A stretch of DNA of 64,000 nt, from positions 2,748,501-2,812,500 of the forward strand of contig NZ_PEFF01000001.1 in NCBI RefSeq assembly GCF_002754375.1. Reading direction: 5' to 3'. Positions 1-8,639 of this stretch are shown here, in pieces (position 1 is the first letter of the stretch; each line of letters starts with the position of its first letter). Source of the stretch: Variovorax sp. 54 (lineage in GTDB: Bacteria > Pseudomonadota > Gammaproteobacteria > Burkholderiales > Burkholderiaceae_C). The notes beneath the pieces were generated by a model that did no database searches, was not told the DNA's origin, and saw nothing but the letters and a program-made list of their open reading frames with translations. A program made the translations under genes and the position numbers.

Positions 1-2
1 GC

Positions 3-1007
3 TTCCAGCCCATGGGCGGCGGCGAGACGCAGACCTTCGGCCAGATGGTCACGCGCACCTACACCGACGGCATCCTGGTGCTGCACCGCGGCCAGGTGGT
101 CTACGAGAAGTACTTCGGCGCGCTCACGCCCGAGCGCCCGCACCTGGCGATGTCGGTCACCAAGTCGTTCGTGGGCACGCTGGCAGCCATCCTTGCGCAG
201 GAGGGCACGATCGACCCGTCGGCGCCGGTCACCAAGTACCTGCCCGAGCTCAAGGACACGGCCTACGGCGACGCCACGGTGCGCCAGGTGATGGACATGA
301 CCATCGGCGTGCGCTACTCCGAGAACTACGCCGACCCGAAGGCCGAGGTCTGGGACTATGCGCGCGCCGGCGGCATGCTGACGCAGGGCGCCAACTACAC
401 GGGCCCGAAGTCGTTCTACGAGTTCCTGGTCACGCTCAAGAAGGAAGGCACGCACGGCGACGCCTTTGCCTACAAGACGGTCAACGCCGAGGTGCTGGCC
501 TGGATCGTGCGCCGCGCGTCCAACCGCTCGCTGGCCGACCTGCTGAGCGAGAAGATCTGGCGCCGCATCGGCGCTGAGCAAGATGCGTATTTCATGGTCG
601 ACCGCATCGGCACCGAGTCGGGCGGCGGCGGCCTGAACACCGTGCTGCGCGACATCGCACGCTTCGGCGAGACGCTGCGCAACGGTGGTCGCGCGCCCAA
701 CGGGCAACAGGCCATTGCGAAGGCGGTGGTCGACGACATCCAGCGCGGCGCCGACCCCGCCAAGTTCGCAAAGGCCGGCTACGCGCTGCTGCCGGGCTGG
801 AGCTACCGGAACATGTGGTGGGTCTCGCACAACCCGCATGGCGCGTACATGGCGCGTGGCATCCACGGCCAGAGCATCTATGTCGATCCGAAGGCCGAGA
901 TGGTGATCGTGCGCTACGCCGCGCACCCGATCGCAGCGAACGGGGGCAACGACCCGCTGACCCTGCCCGCCTTCCAGGCCATGGGCGAGGCGTTGATGAA
1001 GCCCTGA
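3..1007 (+). CDS. Serine hydrolase, beta-lactamase / NylB-like family (5' partial)
   Basis: Penicillin-binding-protein-fold serine hydrolase. The catalytic SxxK motif reads SVTK, with the Ser 48 residues after the ATG at position 12. A following YSENYADP stretch resembles the Tyr-containing loop of 6-aminohexanoate-dimer hydrolase (NylB), and YKTVNAEVLAWIV matches the downstream region of that family. The reading frame is open from base 3, and the protein would begin only about 47 residues before the nucleophile. The true start, probably with a signal peptide, therefore lies outside the window. A role in hydrolysing a linear or cyclic amide or an ester is inferred from the family; the substrate is unknown. 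It is convergent with coaX. Confidence 0.8.
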   Translation, partial: FQPMGGGETQTFGQMVTRTYTDGILVLHRGQVVYEKYFGALTPERPHLAMSVTKSFVGTLAAILAQEGTIDPSAPVTKYLPELKDTAYGDATVRQVMDMTIGVRYSENYADPKAEVWDYARAGGMLTQGANYTGPKSFYEFLVTLKKEGTHGDAFAYKTVNAEVLAWIVRRASNRSLADLLSEKIWRRIGAEQDAYFMVDRIGTESGGGGLNTVLRDIARFGETLRNGGRAPNGQQAIAKAVVDDIQRGADPAKFAKAGYALLPGWSYRNMWWVSHNPHGAYMARGIHGQSIYVDPKAEMVIVRYAAHPIAANGGNDPLTLPAFQAMGEALMKP

Positions 1008-1010
1008 GGC

Positions 1011-1784
1011 TCAGCCGGCGCGCTGCTTCGCGATGACGAGCAGGCCGTCCATGATCAGGCTCTCGACCAGTTCGAAGTCGCCGTTCATGGCGGGCGCCAT
1101 CTTCCAGCCCGCGCCGCCTGTCATGAAGCAGGCCGGCTCGGCGCCGCAGTGCGAGCGCACGTGCTGCACCATGCGCTCGACCGCGCCCGCGATGGCGTAG
1201 GTGCCGCCGCTGGTCAGTGCGTCGCTGGTGTTGGTGGGAAATTCGCGCACCTCGCCGGTGGGCACGTGCAGGCCCGCCGTGCCCGATTCGAGCGCGCGCA
1301 GCATGATGCCGTGGCCCGGCAGGATCAGGCCGCCCAGGAACTTGCCGCTGGCATCGATCGCCTCGACCGTGACGGCCGTGCCGATCAGCACCACCACCAT
1401 CGGCCGCTCGGGCCCTTGCGACAGCATGCGGTGGCGCGCACCGATCATCGCCACGAAGCGGTCGGCACCCAGTCGCGTGGGATGGTCGTAGCCGTTCACG
1501 ATGCCGGCCTCGCCCGCGCTCGACACCACCCAGCGCGGCGTGCAGTCGAAGCGCTCGGTGATCTGCTCTTCGGCGCGCCGCCGCAGCGTGTCGCCGGCCA
1601 CCACGCAGCCCAGCATGGAGCCGGGCGCGGGCAGGTCGGCCCAGGGGCCGTCGGCCAGGCGTTCGATGTGGTCGAGAAACTCGGCACCATGGGCCTGCAG
1701 TGCCGCACCGGGGAAAGCCCCCTCGTACAGCGCCCACTTGAGCCGGGTGTTGCCGATGTCGATGGCGAGGAAGGGGGAAGACAT
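1011..1784 (-). CDS. coaX: Type III pantothenate kinase
   Basis: Phosphorylates pantothenate in the first step of coenzyme A synthesis, in the cytoplasm. The 257-residue product has the expected ASKHA-fold signatures: the phosphate loop DIGNTRLK at residues 9-16, GADR at 106-109 and GTAVT at 135-139. The frame is open further upstream, but the ATG at 1784 is chosen because the protein then starts [14 protein letters not shown], as in the family. Type III enzymes are the usual pantothenate kinase of Burkholderiales and are not inhibited by CoA. It is divergent from kbp across about 134 bp. Confidence 0.95.
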   Translation of the reverse strand: MSSPFLAIDIGNTRLKWALYEGAFPGAALQAHGAEFLDHIERLADGPWADLPAPGSMLGCVVAGDTLRRRAEEQITERFDCTPRWVVSSAGEAGIVNGYDHPTRLGADRFVAMIGARHRMLSQGPERPMVVVLIGTAVTVEAIDASGKFLGGLILPGHGIMLRALESGTAGLHVPTGEVREFPTNTSDALTSGGTYAIAGAVERMVQHVRSHCGAEPACFMTGGAGWKMAPAMNGDFELVESLIMDGLLVIAKQRAG

Positions 1785-1918
1785 GCGCGCGATTATTGCG
1801 ACTTTGTGGTTATTCCTGCTGGCGCCTCTTTGACAGTCGCGGCATGGGCCTACGCGGACGGCGTCGATTCGGCCGCTACATTCGCCTTTTCCATCCACCA
1901 CGGCACAAGGAGAACACC

Positions 1919-2380
1919 ATGGGATTGCTCAGCTTCATCAAGGAGGCCGGCGAAAAACTGTTCGGCGGTTCGTCGGCCGAAGCGGCCACGCCCGATGCGA
2001 ACACGGCAGCCGCTGCGGCCATCAAGACCTACATCGAGACGCAGAACCTGGGCCTCACCGCCTTCGAGGTGACCTACGTGGCAAGCAGCGGCGTGGTCAC
2101 CCTCGCCGGCCAGGCGCCCTCGCAGGAAGCCAGCGAAAAAGCCTCGCTGGCCGCGGGCAACGTGGCCAACGTGACGAGCGTGGACAACAACCTCGTCGCA
2201 CCGGCCGCGCCGCCTGCGCAGTACCACGACGTGGTGCGCGGCGACACGCTCTCGGCCATCTCGAAGAAGTACTACGGCGACGCCAACAAGTACAACGCGA
2301 TCTTCGAGGCGAACAAGCCGATGCTGTCGCACCCGGACAAGATCTATCCGGGGCAGAAGCTGCGCATTCCCGCGCTCTGA
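1919..2380 (+). CDS. kbp: BON-LysM potassium-binding protein Kbp (YgaU-like)
   Basis: Small soluble protein of 153 residues. An N-terminal BON domain (about residues 25-95) is followed by a C-terminal LysM domain (about 101-152, with [17 protein letters not shown] and the end motif PGQKLRIP). The opening [16 protein letters not shown] is typical of the YgaU/Kbp family, which binds K+ in E. coli. The start is set by the ATG at 1919 with AAGGAGA about 6 nt upstream. There is no signal peptide, despite the peptidoglycan-type LysM. A TTGACA hexamer lies at 1829-1834, but no convincing -10 follows it. Confidence 0.92.
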   Translation: MGLLSFIKEAGEKLFGGSSAEAATPDANTAAAAAIKTYIETQNLGLTAFEVTYVASSGVVTLAGQAPSQEASEKASLAAGNVANVTSVDNNLVAPAAPPAQYHDVVRGDTLSAISKKYYGDANKYNAIFEANKPMLSHPDKIYPGQKLRIPAL

Positions 2381-2392
2381 TCGCGCGCATCG

Positions 2393-3346
2393 CTAGGCGC
2401 CGTTCTGTCGCCAGGCGCCTGGCGACACCCCGTACTCGCGCTTGAACGCGCGGTTGAAAGCGGCTTCCGATTCGTAGCCCACGCCTTCGGCAATGCGCGC
2501 CAGGTTGCCCTGGTCCTTGCGCAGCATGCCGGCGGCCAGAATCATGCGCCAGCGCGCCAGGTAGTGCATGGGCGGCGCGCCCACCAGTTCGGTGAAGCGG
2601 TCCGCCAGCACGCTGCGCGAGGTGTGGGTTTCGTGTGCCAGTGCGTCGACCGTCCAGTTGCGCGCGGGCTCGGCGTGCATCAGCGCCAGGCAGCGGCTCA
2701 CGTGGGGGTCGCGCAGCCCCGCCAGCCAGCCAGGGTTGTTGGCGGGCATGGATTCGATGTAGCCGCGCAGCACTTCGGTGAACAGCACTTCCGCCACCTT
2801 GGCCGCGACCATCTCCGAGCCGGGCGTGTGCAACGGCGCATCACCCAACACGAAGTGGACCGACTGCTCGATCCATGGGCCCGCCGGCCTGCTGCGCAGC
2901 GGCGTGGTGAACAGACGCGGAATGTTCGCCATGACAGGATTCGGCGCGTCGCCTTCGTACGCGAACCAGCTGCAGACCAGCACCGTGCGATCGCCCTGGC
3001 CGCCGTAGCGGATGCGCTCCAGCTCGGGCGCCCTCGGACTCACCACATGCGACATGTCGATGGCCGCATGCTGCAGGCCACTGCCCAGCGCATGCGAGTC
3101 GCCATGCGGCACGGCGATCACGTCGCCGGCGCACGCGCGGACCGGCGCCTCGCCGTCGACCTGGGCCCAGCATTCGCCTTGCAACACCAGGTGGCAGATG
3201 GCCAGCCGCTGCGCGCCGGGCCTGAGCACTTGCGCGATGTCTGTTCCCTTGGGTACCTTGAAACACCAGGGTGCATACATGTCCCCGTTCAGGAACAGCG
3301 CACCCTCCAGGCGGATGGTCCGAAGCACGTCCGACAAGACATCCAT
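2393..3346 (-). CDS. AraC-family transcriptional regulator (cupin_6 + HTH_18)
   Basis: Transcription factor of 317 residues. The N-terminal half is a cupin-like AraC-binding domain, and the C-terminal 100 residues are the double helix-turn-helix, with VGYESEAAFNRAFKREYGVSPGAWR as the diagnostic second HTH and tail. The ATG at 3346 is preferred over upstream in-frame starts because GGGAGGTG sits just upstream. It is divergent from the DUF4242 gene with about 130 bp between them, so control of that neighbour is a reasonable inference. The effector is unknown. Confidence 0.9.
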   Translation of the reverse strand: MDVLSDVLRTIRLEGALFLNGDMYAPWCFKVPKGTDIAQVLRPGAQRLAICHLVLQGECWAQVDGEAPVRACAGDVIAVPHGDSHALGSGLQHAAIDMSHVVSPRAPELERIRYGGQGDRTVLVCSWFAYEGDAPNPVMANIPRLFTTPLRSRPAGPWIEQSVHFVLGDAPLHTPGSEMVAAKVAEVLFTEVLRGYIESMPANNPGWLAGLRDPHVSRCLALMHAEPARNWTVDALAHETHTSRSVLADRFTELVGAPPMHYLARWRMILAAGMLRKDQGNLARIAEGVGYESEAAFNRAFKREYGVSPGAWRQNGA

Positions 3347-3475
3347 GGTCACCTCCCGGCAAGCGAGGGCGGGGTTTCGGTCAACAAGTCCGGCGAGACG
3401 GGCAATGCCGAGCGGCTGCGCGTCGGCACCATAGGACCTGGTCACCTTCGGCCGATTCTAGACAGGAGTACCGCC

Positions 3476-3748
3476 ATGCCCAAATTCGTTATCGAGCGAG
3501 ACATCCCCGGCGCCGGCAAGTTCACGCCGTCGGATCTCAAGGCCATCTCGCAGAAATCCTGCGGCGTGCTCAACAGCATGGGCGCTGACATCCAGTGGAT
3601 CCACAGCTACGTGACGGACGACCGGATCTACTGCGTCTACCAGGCGACCGACGAGGCCCTGGTGCGCCGGCACGCGGAGCTCGGTGGCTTCCCGGCCAAC
3701 CGTGTGGACCGGGTGTACAGCGTGATCGACCCGGCCACGTCCGAGTGA
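3476..3748 (+). CDS. DUF4242 (SCO4226-like nickel-binding ferredoxin-fold) protein
   Basis: A 90-residue protein beginning MPKFVIERDIPGAGKFT, with WIHSYVTDDRIYCVYQA in the middle. Both are typical of DUF4242, whose structurally studied member SCO4226 is a small ferredoxin-like-fold protein that binds nickel. The start is supported by CAGGAG about 9 nt upstream of the ATG. It has no signal peptide or membrane segment. It lies opposite an AraC regulator and just before a convergent rhodanese gene. Cellular function is unknown. Confidence 0.85.
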   Translation: MPKFVIERDIPGAGKFTPSDLKAISQKSCGVLNSMGADIQWIHSYVTDDRIYCVYQATDEALVRRHAELGGFPANRVDRVYSVIDPATSE

Positions 3749-3763
3749 GGCGAGCGGCGCTCT

Positions 3764-4174
3764 CTAGTTCTGGCGCCAGGGCAGCCCGCGCTTGCGCCAG
3801 CCGCCGATCAACCCGCGGTGCCCGCTCTCGTCCGGGTTGCCCTCGAAGCCTTCGAGGATGTTGTAGGCCTGCGCGCCCAGCTCGGTCGCCCGCTTCGCCG
3901 CGGCGATCGAGCGCACACCGCTGCGGCACAGCAGCACCAGCTTCTTGCCGCCCTCTGCAGCGGCGCGCACGCCGTCGTCGAAGGCCGGGTTGAGCGCCAT
4001 GCCCGGCCACTGCTTCCAGGCCAGCGGCACGGCGCCGGGCACGTAACCGACCCATTCGCGCTCGGCGTCGGTGCGCACATCGACCAGCACGGCCTCGCCG
4101 CTGGCCATCCACTGCGCCGCTTGTTCGGGCGTCACGTCGCCGGCGTAGCCTTTTTCTCCAACGGGTTCACTCAT
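3764..4174 (-). CDS. Rhodanese-like domain protein
   Basis: Single-domain rhodanese of 136 residues, likely a cytoplasmic sulfur transferase. The family-start signature VLVDVRTDAEREWVGYVPGA is at residues 29-48, and the active-site loop LLCRSGVRS carries the persulfide cysteine at C83. The C-terminus FEGNPDESGHRG..GGWRKRGLPW is the common tail of proteobacterial single-domain rhodaneses. The start is the ATG at 4174. A much longer open frame continues through the opposite-strand TRAP genes but is only a GC-driven shadow. Confidence 0.9.
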   Translation of the reverse strand: MSEPVGEKGYAGDVTPEQAAQWMASGEAVLVDVRTDAEREWVGYVPGAVPLAWKQWPGMALNPAFDDGVRAAAEGGKKLVLLCRSGVRSIAAAKRATELGAQAYNILEGFEGNPDESGHRGLIGGWRKRGLPWRQN

Positions 4175-4259
4175 GTTCGCGTTTTCTTTCCAATTTCTAG
4201 GGTTAGCCCGGAGCCTTTGGCGGCTGGGGGCGATCGATCTGCACGCCAGATGATGGAAT

Positions 4260-4279
4260 TTTTCACCGGTTCGTGAAAA
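4260..4279. promoter_or_regulatory. Hyphenated palindrome TTTTCAC-N6-GTGAAAA upstream of the TRAP operon
   Basis: Perfect 7-bp inverted arms separated by CGGTTC lie in the 219-bp gap between the divergent rhodanese and dctP genes. The spacing and symmetry fit a dimeric repressor or activator site for one of the two genes. No regulator gene is adjacent, so the cognate protein is unknown. Confidence 0.45.
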
Positions 4280-4393
4280 CCCTGTTTGTCGCGGGGGGTG
4301 ACGCGCCAAAGATGGCGGTCGCGGCCAGTCGAACCATAACGCCAAGAAGACGGCCTGGGTGTTCCGATCAGAGAACTGGATGGAGAGAGACAC

Positions 4394-5509
4394 ATGACAG
4401 ACAGCAAATCGCCCCGCCGTCGCAGCCTTCTCAAAGGCGCGGCAGTGGCCGCAGGCGCCATGTCCGCGCCGATGGTCAGCATGGCCCAAACCACCTCGCT
4501 GCGTTTCCAGAGCACCTGGCCGGCGAAGGACATCTTCCACGAGTACGCACAGGACTTCGCCAAGAAGGTGAACGACATGGCGGGCAACCGCCTCAAGATC
4601 GAAGTGCTGCCCGCCGGCTCGGTGGTGCCCGCCTTCCAGCTGCTCGACGCGGTGGCCAAGGGCACGCTCGACGGCGGCCACGGCGTGGTCGCGTACTGGT
4701 ACGGCAAGAACTCCGCGCTCGCGCTGTGGGGGTCGGGCCCGGGCTTCGGCATGGACGCCAACATGGTCCTGGCCTGGCACAACTACGGCGGCGGCAAGGC
4801 GCTGATCGACGAGATCTACAAGAGCCTGAACCTGGACGTGGCGTCGTACCTGTACGGCCCCATGCCCACGCAGCCGCTGGGCTGGTTCAAGAAGCCGGTG
4901 GCCAAGGTCGAGGACATGAAGGGCCTGAAGTTCCGCACCGTGGGCCTGGCGGTGGACGTGTTCACCGACATGGGCACGGCCGTGAACCCGCTGCCCGGCG
5001 GCGAGATCGTGCCGGCGCTGGACCGCGGGCTGATCGACGCGGCCGAGTTCAACAACGCCTCGAGCGACCGCGTGCTGGGCTTTCCCGACGTGGCGAAGAA
5101 CTGCATGCTGCAGAGCTTTCACCAGTCGGGCGAGCAGTTCGAGATCCTCTTCAACAAGGCCAAGCTCACGGCGCTGCCGACCGAGCTCAAGTCGATCATC
5201 GACTACGCGGTGCAGGCCGCGAGCGCCGACATGAGCTGGAAGGCGATCCAGCGCAACTCGCAGGACTACATCGAGCTCAAGAAGGCCGGCATCAAGTTCT
5301 ACAAGACGCCCGACGCCATCCTGCGCGCGCAGCTGGCCTCGTGGGACAAGACGGTGGCCAAGAAGTCGGCCGAGAACCCGATGTTCAAGAAGGTGCTCGA
5401 CTCGCAGAAGGCCTTTGCCGAACGCGCGGGCCAATGGCAGAACGACTACACGGTCGATTTCAAGATGGCCTACAACCACTACTTCGGCGCCAAGGCCAAG
5501 AAGGCCTGA
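4394..5509 (+). CDS. dctP: TRAP transporter solute-binding protein, DctP family (TakP-like)
   Basis: Periplasmic binding protein of 371 residues that captures an organic acid for the DctQ/DctM permease. The N-terminus has a twin-arginine signal (RRRSLLKG at residues 8-15, then a hydrophobic stretch ending SMAQ). The mature part has DctP signatures such as FRTVGLAVDVFTDMG and ALDRGLIDAAEFNN. Its overall sequence feels closer to 2-oxo-acid or chloroaromatic-type DctP proteins (TakP) than to C4-dicarboxylate ones, but the ligand is not determinable here. It is the first gene of a dctP-dctQ-dctM operon. Confidence 0.92.
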   Translation: MTDSKSPRRRSLLKGAAVAAGAMSAPMVSMAQTTSLRFQSTWPAKDIFHEYAQDFAKKVNDMAGNRLKIEVLPAGSVVPAFQLLDAVAKGTLDGGHGVVAYWYGKNSALALWGSGPGFGMDANMVLAWHNYGGGKALIDEIYKSLNLDVASYLYGPMPTQPLGWFKKPVAKVEDMKGLKFRTVGLAVDVFTDMGTAVNPLPGGEIVPALDRGLIDAAEFNNASSDRVLGFPDVAKNCMLQSFHQSGEQFEILFNKAKLTALPTELKSIIDYAVQAASADMSWKAIQRNSQDYIELKKAGIKFYKTPDAILRAQLASWDKTVAKKSAENPMFKKVLDSQKAFAERAGQWQNDYTVDFKMAYNHYFGAKAKKA

Positions 5510-5525
5510 GGCCGTCCGCCGACTC

Positions 5526-5550
5526 GAGGGGGCACCCGCGCGGTGCCCTC
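5526..5550 (+). terminator. Stem-loop between dctP and dctQ
   Basis: GAGGGGGCACC, loop CGCGC, GGTGCCCTC, then TTT. The stem is strong but the U-tract is short. It fits a partial terminator or an mRNA-stabilising hairpin that would give more binding protein than permease, as is common in importer operons. Confidence 0.5.
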
Positions 5551-5599
5551 TTTGCTTGCCTGTCCGCGCGGCGCCGCCCGCAGCGAGGAGCCCTTTTCG

Positions 5600-6220
5600 A
5601 TGCAATCTTTCCTGTTGGCCGTCGACCGGTTCTCGACCTGGATCGGCAAGACGTTCTCGTGGTGCGCGCTGCTGCTCACGCTGCTCATCAGCTGGGAGGT
5701 GTTCTCGCGCTATGCGCTGAACCGCCCGCACGCCTGGGTGCTCGACGCGCAGATCATGTTGTACGGCGCCATGTTCATGACCGCGGGCGCGTACACGCTC
5801 TCGAAGAACGGCCATGTGCGCGGTGACGTGCTCTACGGTTTCTTTCGCCCCCGCACGCAGGCGCTGGTCGACCTGGTGCTCTACTTTCTGTTCTTCCTGC
5901 CGGGCATCATCGCGCTGACCTGGGCCGGCTGGGTCTATGCGGGCGAGTCGCTGGCCATCCGCGAGCAGACCTTCTCGGCCGAGCCGCTGCCGCTGTATCC
6001 GTTCAAGTACATCATTCCGCTGGCCGGCTTCACGCTGCTGTTGCAGGGCCTGGTCGAGATCATCCGCTGCGTGCAGTGCATCCGCACCGGCGCCTGGCCG
6101 TCGCGCGAGCAGGACGTCGAGGAAGTCGACGTCGAGAAGCTCAAGGAGATGGTGCACGTGAAGGACGAAGACATCGCCGCGCTCGACCGCGTGGTGGTGG
6201 CCAAGGAGGCCGCGCGATGA
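5600..6220 (+). CDS. dctQ: TRAP transporter small permease subunit DctQ
   Basis: Inner-membrane protein of 206 residues with four predicted transmembrane helices (about residues 17-37, 48-66, 92-116 and 138-158), as expected for DctQ. The start at 5600 is chosen because GAGGAG lies upstream and the product then begins MQSFLLAVDRFSTWIG. An in-frame ATG further up would add 19 non-conserved residues. The stop overlaps the start of dctM in an ATGA junction, so the two permease subunits are translationally coupled. Confidence 0.9.
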   Translation: MQSFLLAVDRFSTWIGKTFSWCALLLTLLISWEVFSRYALNRPHAWVLDAQIMLYGAMFMTAGAYTLSKNGHVRGDVLYGFFRPRTQALVDLVLYFLFFLPGIIALTWAGWVYAGESLAIREQTFSAEPLPLYPFKYIIPLAGFTLLLQGLVEIIRCVQCIRTGAWPSREQDVEEVDVEKLKEMVHVKDEDIAALDRVVVAKEAAR

Positions 6221-8184
6221 ACATCCGCCGCGAACTCTGGTTCGGCCTGTCGTTCATGGCCCTCATCGTCGTCGGCGCGGCAGCCATGCTGCTGAGCGCC
6301 GACACCATCACCAACGGCCACCTGGGCCTGTTGATGCTCTCGCTCGTCGTGGTGGCGATCATGCTGGGCTTTCCCACGGCGTTCACGCTGATGGGCATGG
6401 GCATGCTCTTCACCTGGCTGGCCTACGACCGCGACTGGCACCGCACGCTCGACCTGATGGTGCAGTCGGCCTACAAGACCATGGCCAACGACGTGCTGAT
6501 CGCCGTGCCGCTGTTCGTCTTCATGGGCTACCTGGTGGAGCGCGCGAACCTCATCGAGTCGCTGTTCAAGAGCCTGCACCTGGCGCTCGCGCGGCTGCCC
6601 GGCGCGCTGGCCGTGGCGACGCTGGTCACCTGCACCATCTTCGCCACCGCGACCGGCATCGTCGGCGCAGTGGTCACGCTGATGGGCCTGCTGGCGCTGC
6701 CGGCCATGCTGCGCGCAGGCTACAGCGTGCCGCTGGCCGCAGGCGCGATCACGGCGGGCGGCTGCCTGGGCATCCTGATTCCGCCGTCGGTGCTGCTGAT
6801 CGTGTACGGCGCGACGGCGGGCGTGTCGGTGGTGCAGCTGTATGCGGGCGCCTTCTTTCCGGGGCTGATGCTCGCGTCGCTGTACGTGGTGTACGTGATC
6901 ATCATCGCGTGGTTCAAGCCGCAGTGGGCGCCGCCGCTGTCGCAGGCCGAGCGCGTGGTGCCGCTGCCGCCGCTGTCGCAGCGGCTGGCCGACAGCCCCG
7001 CCGCGCACGCGGTGGTCGGCCTGCTGAAAGGCCGCCGCAATGCCGACGTGCCGTTCTCGCATGTGCTGAAGCAACTGGGCATCGTCGTGATGCCCGGCGT
7101 GCTCTTCCTGCTGGCCGCGGGCCTGAGCTACCAGGCGGTGACCACGGTGGAGGCGCAGGCACGCTACGAGATCCAGGAGATCGGCGCGGCCGGAGCGGCC
7201 AGCGGCGAGAGCAGCGCGGGCGGCTTGCAGGAGCCCCCGTCGAACGACAGCCTGAAGGAACCGCCTCCCGAAGGCGGGCTGCAAGAGCCGCCGTCAGAAG
7301 AGACGGCCGCGTCTTCTGGCCCGCTGGCGGAACCGCCCGGTGCCGCTGCCGAAGCCGCCGCACCTGCAGCCGCTGTCGCGGAACCGCCGGCCGCCGCATC
7401 GTCGGCCCCGGCCGAAGGTGCCACGGTGCGCCCTGCGCCGACCTGGTGGTGGGTCACCTTCGCCGTCTTCGGCGCGATGGTCACGCTGTTCTACCTGTTC
7501 CTGAGTTTCGCGCGGCTCGAGATCTTCAAGATGCTCTTGGCCTCGTTCTTCCCGCTGGTGCTGCTGATCCTCTCGGTGCTGGGCTCGATCGTGCTGGGCC
7601 TGGCCACGCCGACCGAGGCCGCCGCCATGGGCGCGCTGGGGGGCATGCTGCTGGCTGCGGCCTACCGACGGCTCAACCTCACGGTGCTGAAGGAATCGGT
7701 CTTCCTCACGGCCAAGACCTCGGCGATGGTGTGCTGGCTATTTGTCGGCTCGGCCATCTTCTCGGCGGCCTTCGCGCTGCTGGGCGGCCAGGCGCTGGTG
7801 GAACAGTGGGTGCTGAGCATGAACCTCACGAAGGTTCAGTTCCTGATCCTGAGCCAGGTCATCATCTTCCTGCTGGGCTGGCCGCTGGAGTGGACCGAGA
7901 TCATCGTGATCTTCATGCCCATCTTCATCCCGCTGCTGGACAACTTCGGTGTCGACCCGCTGTTCTTCGGGCTGCTGGTGGCGCTGAACCTGCAGACGGC
8001 GTTCCTGTCGCCGCCGGTGGCGATGGCGGCCTTCTACCTGAAGGGCGTGAGCCCGTCGCACGTCACGCTGAACCAGATCTTCCTGGGCATGCTGCCGTTC
8101 ATGGGCATCCAGGTGCTGGCGATCGTGCTGCTGTACATCTGGCCGCAGATCGGTCTGTGGCTGCCGCAGCTGCTCTACAAGTAA
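6217..8184 (+). CDS. dctM: TRAP transporter large permease subunit DctM with a low-complexity insert
   Basis: Na+-coupled translocation subunit, a polytopic inner-membrane protein of 655 residues; DctM is usually about 430-450. The N-terminal half carries FPTAFTLMGMGMLF and the GGCLGILIPPS signature. The C-terminal half carries ATPTEAAAMGALG and LEWTEIIVIFMPIFIPLL. Between them is an extra segment with two added hydrophobic stretches flanking a low-complexity region at about residues 329-405. That region is built from LQEPPS, LKEPPP and LAEPPG-type repeats and then Ala/Pro-rich sequence. The insert should lie in a loop of the transporter. Confidence 0.9.
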   Translation: MNIRRELWFGLSFMALIVVGAAAMLLSADTITNGHLGLLMLSLVVVAIMLGFPTAFTLMGMGMLFTWLAYDRDWHRTLDLMVQSAYKTMANDVLIAVPLFVFMGYLVERANLIESLFKSLHLALARLPGALAVATLVTCTIFATATGIVGAVVTLMGLLALPAMLRAGYSVPLAAGAITAGGCLGILIPPSVLLIVYGATAGVSVVQLYAGAFFPGLMLASLYVVYVIIIAWFKPQWAPPLSQAERVVPLPPLSQRLADSPAAHAVVGLLKGRRNADVPFSHVLKQLGIVVMPGVLFLLAAGLSYQAVTTVEAQARYEIQEIGAAGAASGESSAGGLQEPPSNDSLKEPPPEGGLQEPPSEETAASSGPLAEPPGAAAEAAAPAAAVAEPPAAASSAPAEGATVRPAPTWWWVTFAVFGAMVTLFYLFLSFARLEIFKMLLASFFPLVLLILSVLGSIVLGLATPTEAAAMGALGGMLLAAAYRRLNLTVLKESVFLTAKTSAMVCWLFVGSAIFSAAFALLGGQALVEQWVLSMNLTKVQFLILSQVIIFLLGWPLEWTEIIVIFMPIFIPLLDNFGVDPLFFGLLVALNLQTAFLSPPVAMAAFYLKGVSPSHVTLNQIFLGMLPFMGIQVLAIVLLYIWPQIGLWLPQLLYK

Positions 8185-8205
8185 GCAGACGGCGCCGGGC
8201 GTTGC

Positions 8206-8622
8206 TCAGCGGCGGCGCTCGATCACTTCGAACAGGCCCATGCCCAACAGCATGGCGCCCACGAAGACCAGCGCCTTGACCTCGCCCGAGCCGAGCGACA
8301 CCAGCGCGGGCCCGGGGCAGAAGCCCGCGATGCCCCAGCCGACGCCGAACAGCAGGCTGCCGCCGACGAGGCGGCGGTCGATGTGGCGCAGGCTGGGCAG
8401 CGTGATCGGCCCGCCGAGCAGCGAGGCCTTGCGACGGCCCGCGAGCAAAAAGCCCACGGCGCTCACCGCCACCGCACCGCCCATCACGAAGGCGAGCGAC
8501 GGGTCCCAAGCCCCGCCCAGGTCGAGAAAGCCCAGCACCTTGGCCGGATTGGCCATGCCGGAGACGATGAGGCCGAGCCCGAAGACAAGGCCTGAGAACA
8601 AGGAGGCAATGGCGGTCCACAT
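8206..8622 (-). CDS. YeeE/YedE-type (DUF6691) membrane protein, second half-unit
   Basis: Membrane protein of 138 residues with glycine-rich helices (LFSGLVFGLGLIVSGMANPAK, then GWGIAGFCPGPALVSLG). The CPGP cysteine motif is typical of YeeE/YedE proteins, which move thiosulfate or related sulfur species through the inner membrane. It is one of two adjacent half-size genes that together equal one full-length YeeE. It lies downstream of the other half and of an ArsR repressor, which places it in a reactive-sulfur response operon. Confidence 0.88.
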   Translation of the reverse strand: MWTAIASLFSGLVFGLGLIVSGMANPAKVLGFLDLGGAWDPSLAFVMGGAVAVSAVGFLLAGRRKASLLGGPITLPSLRHIDRRLVGGSLLFGVGWGIAGFCPGPALVSLGSGEVKALVFVGAMLLGMGLFEVIERRR

Positions 8623-8639
8623 GGCAGGTCGCTCCCGGT

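Noticed and set aside
4175..6157. 797-residue minus-strand open frame running from the rhodanese through the TRAP genes
   Set aside because: Beyond the rhodanese it is antisense to dctP, dctQ and dctM, is rich in Arg/His/Gly/Ala, and has no family features; it is a high-GC shadow.
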